A stretch of DNA of 64,000 bases. Source: Botryosphaeria dothidea (taxonomy: Eukaryota; Ascomycota; Dothideomycetes; Botryosphaeriales; Botryosphaeriaceae). Of the stretch, positions 60,100 to 64,000 are shown in pieces; position 1 is the stretch's first letter, and each line of letters opens with the position of its first letter. The position numbers and the translations under genes were made by a program. Under the pieces are notes generated by a model. That model had not been told where the DNA came from. It saw only the letters and a list, made by a program, of their open reading frames with translations, and did no database searches. The stretch covers positions 620,001-684,000 of the forward strand of contig WWBZ02000008.1 in the NCBI GenBank assembly GCA_011503125.2, read 5' to 3'.

Positions 60100-61199
60100 T
60101 TTGTCCTCGACCGAATTTGTTGGCCAAGAGAGGGCCAGGGAGCTCGACAGCTTGGGAAAAGCGACCGCGACCACCACTTAAGGTCCGTAGCCCTTTCGAA
60201 AAAAAAAATAGTATTGGCAGGCGTTCCCGGTATGCGGCTCTGCCCTGGTACATGCCGCATGCGCCCGACAGGGACGAGCAAGAAATGCGGTGTGCAAATT
60301 CTAATCTTGGGGAGTCCCGTCGCTGGGCCTGGGGAATGTTTCAGCTCGCTGATTCGATTCTGCAAGGCCACCCCTCTCGGGCTGAGAAAACTATATAATG
60401 AACAACCTACATGTTGCATCCACATGTTGTGCAATAGCCTAAAAGCGAATGTGGTGCACTGCTGCGCTTATTCACCGGTGACTGTCAGCACTACTACCGT
60501 GCTACGTATCAATCAGAACGCCTGTTATGCTGTGCAACGTCGGCAGCGTATGCAATTTGCTTCCATCGGGTGTTCATCGCCGATGCGAAGTGCGGGGGCT
60601 ATGCAACAATTTCGTCAGATATGCGAACGCTGCCAAGTGGGGTAAAGGCAATTTCACAAAGTTTGCTTACATAACGAGGAGCCTCACTAGTACGAGGCTT
60701 GCACTAGTAGAAACTGTTCTTCCAATCTACAGCAATGGAGGTGCTCCCGAAAGTTAAACCTCTCTGAGACTAGGGAGATACCTAAAATGCTTCTTCCCAA
60801 CTATTCGGGAAAGCTCTTTACGACAAGTAAACGGGGTAAGGCAGAGGCATCTCCAGGAAAACTGCTTTTCGCAGCCTGGAACAAGATCAGCATTGGATTG
60901 GACGTCGACGGGCGCAGCACGCGACCAACTTCCCAGAAAGATAAGACTGGGCTTACTCGCTCACCTCCTTCATGGGCCCCGACACCGACTTCATGTTACA
61001 CCCTGAGCCTCATCAGGGCGTTGAGGCAAAGCTATCCTGATGCCTATTTCAATCTAAGTAAGCAATCCTGAATTTCCATGCCCTTTTCCCCAGACCTGCA
61101 GACGACACCTTAATCCACTTTTCCGACCACCCCTGCAAGAGCTGACACTCGTGCGTAAGGTCTCCTGCGAACCATCCCAAAGCTATCTTTTTTGAGGTT
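60100..61199. other. Divergent intergenic region between the two intact genes
   Basis: About 1.1 kb separates the transporter start from the membrane-protein start, so it likely carries both promoters. An A-tract lies at 60201-60209 and a TATATAA at 60392-60398, neither placed convincingly for either start. A C/T-rich stretch ending in CAG at about 61080-61095 could be a 5' UTR intron acceptor of the plus-strand gene. The open frames here show no conserved features. Confidence 0.4.
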
Positions 61200-63098
61200 A
61201 TGCCGCCGCTTCCCTCGATCATACTACTGGATACGCTCGTTGATCGAAATGCTGCCACTACTGCTTCTTCGTCTGCCCCATCCGCGGATACTGCCGGTCA
61301 TGCTTTGCAGGTCGTATGTGCCTGGCCTGTATCAGGCCAGTACGGACCGGGTTCGAGGGTCTTGTATGTCTGCTTCCCAACTCCAAGTGGCTGAGCTGAC
61401 ACTTCAATCCCCCTCACTCTAGATACTACGTCCTCATAGCAGTCTGCGTATTTGCTCGAAAGGCTGAGTGGCTAAAGAACGTTTGCTTGGCAGCTGCATT
61501 ACTTTTCCCTGCCGTTGCTGCCATCCACGGCATCGTGCTAGCAGCAACACATATTGACGGTAGGTTGATCGAAGTTATGTGTCCTCACATCTGACACATT
61601 ACACATCAGGCGCTGTCGACATGGATGTCTACGGAGCCCTGCAGTTCTGCTCAATAGGCATCTTGGCCGCTCAGGTCACCGTCAGGAATTCCCGGACGTA
61701 CTTCAATGCTCCTGGCCGAAATACAATCTTCTTGTGGACTGGCCTCGTTCTTGCCGGTAAGCAGTGTCTTGATTCGCTCTATTCAAACCTGGTTCTGACC
61801 AAACATCTCGCCAAAGGGCTACTGAGCTTGGCGGTTGAGTTCTACCGGATCAAAACATCCGATTGCCCGTACGACTCGGAACGCCCGATGTCCCTCAATG
61901 CTGCCGAATTCCCCTACGGCACTGATCCTAGATGTGGCCTCACCTGCTCCACAGACCTAGGCCCATTCTCTCCTTTGCGAGGTGGCTCCGCGAATAATAT
62001 CTACGTGATCCCCGCTCCGGAAGATTTCACCTTCGGCACGGCCATGCTTATAATAACTGCATGCGGCATACCCGCCATTCTCTCCCTGATGTGGATGTGG
62101 AAGGAGATCCTCAAGATCAACTGGAACACGCGCTTCGGTGACAGGGATGACAATGAGCAGATCGAGGGCACAAACGGCGCCACGTTCGGGAAAATGAAGG
62201 GAGTCAATAAAATGATTAGGTTTGTCCTGGGGGGTGTGGAGATTATAATTTTCGGGGGCGCAGTACTCGCCATCATCATCATCGGCGAGCGAAACTTTTT
62301 CAGTTCCCAAGTCAGGTATCAGACTGAGCCTATGGCTAGCATCGGTGGGTGATTGTCCCTGCTCGCGGCTGTCACGGATGGCTGATACAAATTTTGCGAT
62401 TCATAGGACAATGGGCACCAATTGCTGGCACGGGTCTCGCTGCGATAGGGTCGTTGTACCTTCTCCTTGCAAAAGATGTGGAGGAAGGAGCCAGCCTAAA
62501 GGCTTCCATACGCAACTACGACGGCTCGCCGGACGCCGGAGCGTCTTCTCAGTCCGTCGCCACTCCATGTGGTTCTACCGATATTCGCCCTCAATATTCG
62601 AACGAACTGCTGTCTCCTTCAGGCGACCGGCGGCCGAGCCAGTCAACCATCGGAGGCCACAGACGCAAAGTGACCAAGGCGCTAACGGCGTTCGCGAACT
62701 ACTTCGGCAGCGTACGCTATGACAGGTTCGACGACTCCGCCTTCAGGCGTGGCGACGCGCTCAACTATCCCCAGGTCCCCGCGGAGGAGTACCGAAACAG
62801 GCGGTTGACTGATATCCAAAATCAGTACAACCTCACACCCGTGCAGCGCTCGAGGGCGGCTAGCCGCACTAGAAGCCGTTCCTCCAGTCCTGGTATCGGA
62901 AGCAGCTTGACCACGCCAAGAGCGGGATCGGCTCGGTCGCCGCAATCTCCGTCATCATTCCCGTCTGCCTACATGCCTCGAAGACCCGGCCTACAGAATG
63001 GTGCTTCGTCTTCCTCGACCGGAGAAATGCTACAAGGGCGGCGGCTCACGCTCGAGGTGCCGCCGCAGGTGTACCTCAGTCCTCCATGGGATAACTAA
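61200..63098 (+). CDS. Uncharacterised seven-helix membrane protein, 555 aa, five exons
   Basis: Exons: 61200-61363, 61423-61559, 61610-61756, 61817-62344, 62407-63098 (1668 nt with stop). Introns of 59, 50, 60 and 62 nt have GT and AG ends, and CTGAC or GCTGAT branch-like sites. The third is a multiple of three with no stop, so unspliced reading is also open, but splicing gives a continuous helix (LVLAGLLSLAVEF). Predicted helices lie at about residues 55-66, 72-93, 109-125, 138-157, 223-244, 284-306 and 327-347. The loop 165-220 contains four Cys and is probably outside the cytoplasm. The tail 348-555 is Ser/Arg/Pro-rich (RSRAASRTRSRSSSPG) and probably cytoplasmic and phosphorylated. A segment GAVDMDVYGALQFCSIG then RTYFNAPGRN looks like a family signature, but I cannot name the family. 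Transport, sensing or cell-wall roles would be guesses. Confidence 0.75.
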
Positions 63099-63172
63099 TC
63101 CGTTTACTCTGCCGCCTCCATCCTCACCTGACACCCTCGTCCAGTGGTAATGTCGAGAGAGATCAAAGGTAC
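63099..63172. other. 3' flank of the membrane-protein gene
   Basis: Short spacer between the stop codon and the LTR relic; no terminator signal was identified. Confidence 0.4.
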
Positions 63173-63475
63173 TGTCAACCATGATCCCCTTCTTTGTCAG
63201 ACAAAACTAATCCTTCTTCCCTCAGCTACCTCTTTTTAATGCTTGGGAACGTAGTCTTCGCAGCGATTCTGCCGGAAAAGAGGAGGGCATCACATTTTCC
63301 TGTTCACGGATAGAAGCCATCGCCATCGTCTTGAATCTTCTAATATGCAGGGCCCGTTAATCATATCCATCCCCCTCGAGTAGCACATCTGTGGATGTTT
63401 TTCGGTGCCTCGTTTGTACTGCTTCAGACTTTGTATTTTAAAGACGCTCATTTACCTTATCAACTCTCGAAAACT
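63173..63475 (+). repeat. Diverged solo-LTR relic related to the Copia H LTR
   Basis: Starts TGTCAACCATGATCCCCTT, matching the Copia H LTR start. Further collinear blocks are gattctgccggaaaagagga (63270-63289; LTR gattctaccggagaagagga) with gggcatca just beyond, and then gtattttaaagacgctcatt (63433-63452; LTR gtatttaaggacactcatt). The 3' end is not recognisable after about 63475. It is not RIPed although it lies within 9 kb of RIPed relatives; its divergence may place it below the similarity needed for detection. Confidence 0.75.
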
Positions 63476-64000
63476 AGTTACCATGGCAAGCGATACATGA
63501 AGAGATGCGGTGAGGGCAGATAGAGCCCTGTATGAAGCAGCTCAACCCACTCACCCAGACTTTTGCGCGAAGCCAACCTCAAGAGCAGCCTTGACTTTTC
63601 TGGAAAGGGCACCTGCCAAAACTTCCACGACTGCTTCAACCAAAACAAAATACTGCGGTAAGGCCGACAAGAGCGCAGACACACACCGGTCGCCCGGTCG
63701 GTTGAGCCATCAACCTTGCAGGCGTTTGGGCAAGTGAATATCAGACCCTAGGCCTTCTGCGAAAGGGACCCGCGGCGCTGAACGCTCAGCGGGTAGGTCC
63801 TGGAACCGAGGCCCAATCACCGAAGAAGCCTGGCTCATTACAGCTCTGAATACGATTATATCTCATTCCCAATCCCTCTTCGAGGACGCCGCAGCGGCCA
63901 AGACTTCCAATAATAGGCTGTCATCCACCGCGCATATAATGGCATGAGACTACTGCCAATTGGAAATAATAACGAGATGACATTTCTGCCAGTCCAATGG
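63476..64000. other. Unassigned DNA at the right edge
   Basis: Normal composition. Short opposing open frames at 63478-63684 (minus) and 63510-63737 (plus) have no recognised motif; I do not call a gene. The region could hold part of the relic Copia element or the start of a gene beyond the window. Confidence 0.3.

Overview
The window looks like the edge of a heterochromatic block in a filamentous ascomycete (Pezizomycotina). Evidence: short 50-62 nt introns with GT...CTGAC...AG signals in the only intact genes, fungal-type Ty3/Gypsy, Ty1/Copia and LINE elements, and an overwhelming repeat-induced point mutation (RIP) signature, with CpA and TpG almost absent and TpA in great excess. I cannot name the species.

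Positions 1 to 54,574 contain no intact gene. This is a graveyard of nested retrotransposons: (i) a minus-strand Gypsy remnant (1-4288); (ii) a LINE family, here called A, in six copies (5333-7975, 8805-10752, 16383-19367, about 22185-27343, 28842-30978 on plus; 47453-48735 on minus); (iii) a second Gypsy gag (about 10753-12900, minus); (iv) a Copia element (about 13150-21562, minus) split by a LINE; (v) a Gypsy element 'D' whose LTRs lie near 27863 and 47202, opened by four later insertions: LINE A (28842), Copia C (31697-36962), LINE B (40023-40928) and Copia I (40979-46335); (vi) a full-length Copia H (49215-54574, plus). Target-site duplications are readable for five insertions, so the order of events can be reconstructed. 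The protein domains (gag zinc knuckles, protease, integrase, reverse transcriptase, RNase H, chromodomain) are recognisable, but nearly every Gln, Trp and Arg codon that could become a stop by RIP has done so.

At 54,574/54,575 the composition changes abruptly, exactly at the end of the Copia H 3' LTR. The remaining 9.4 kb is normal, un-RIPed DNA: a decayed JmjC-like pseudogene (55305-55870, minus), a possible decayed ORF near 56.2 kb, an intact three-exon ion/arsenite-citrate-permease-like transporter gene (57841-60099, minus), an intact five-exon gene for an unrecognised seven-helix membrane protein (61200-63098, plus), and a diverged solo-LTR relic of the Copia H family (63173-about 63475). 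The two intact genes are divergently transcribed from a 1.1 kb intergenic region.

The best second-look items are an endonuclease-less LINE A subfamily carrying an unrecognised ORF yet flanked by a clean target duplication, the near-complete loss of CpA with escape mostly at GCA/TGC, RIP levels that change within single elements, a shared half-tRNA-iMet-like primer site in four Copia families, and a tRNA-like SINE candidate. No CRISPR, rRNA or functional tRNA gene was seen. Domain calls were made by eye from translated motifs; internal boundaries given as 'about' may be off by tens of bases.
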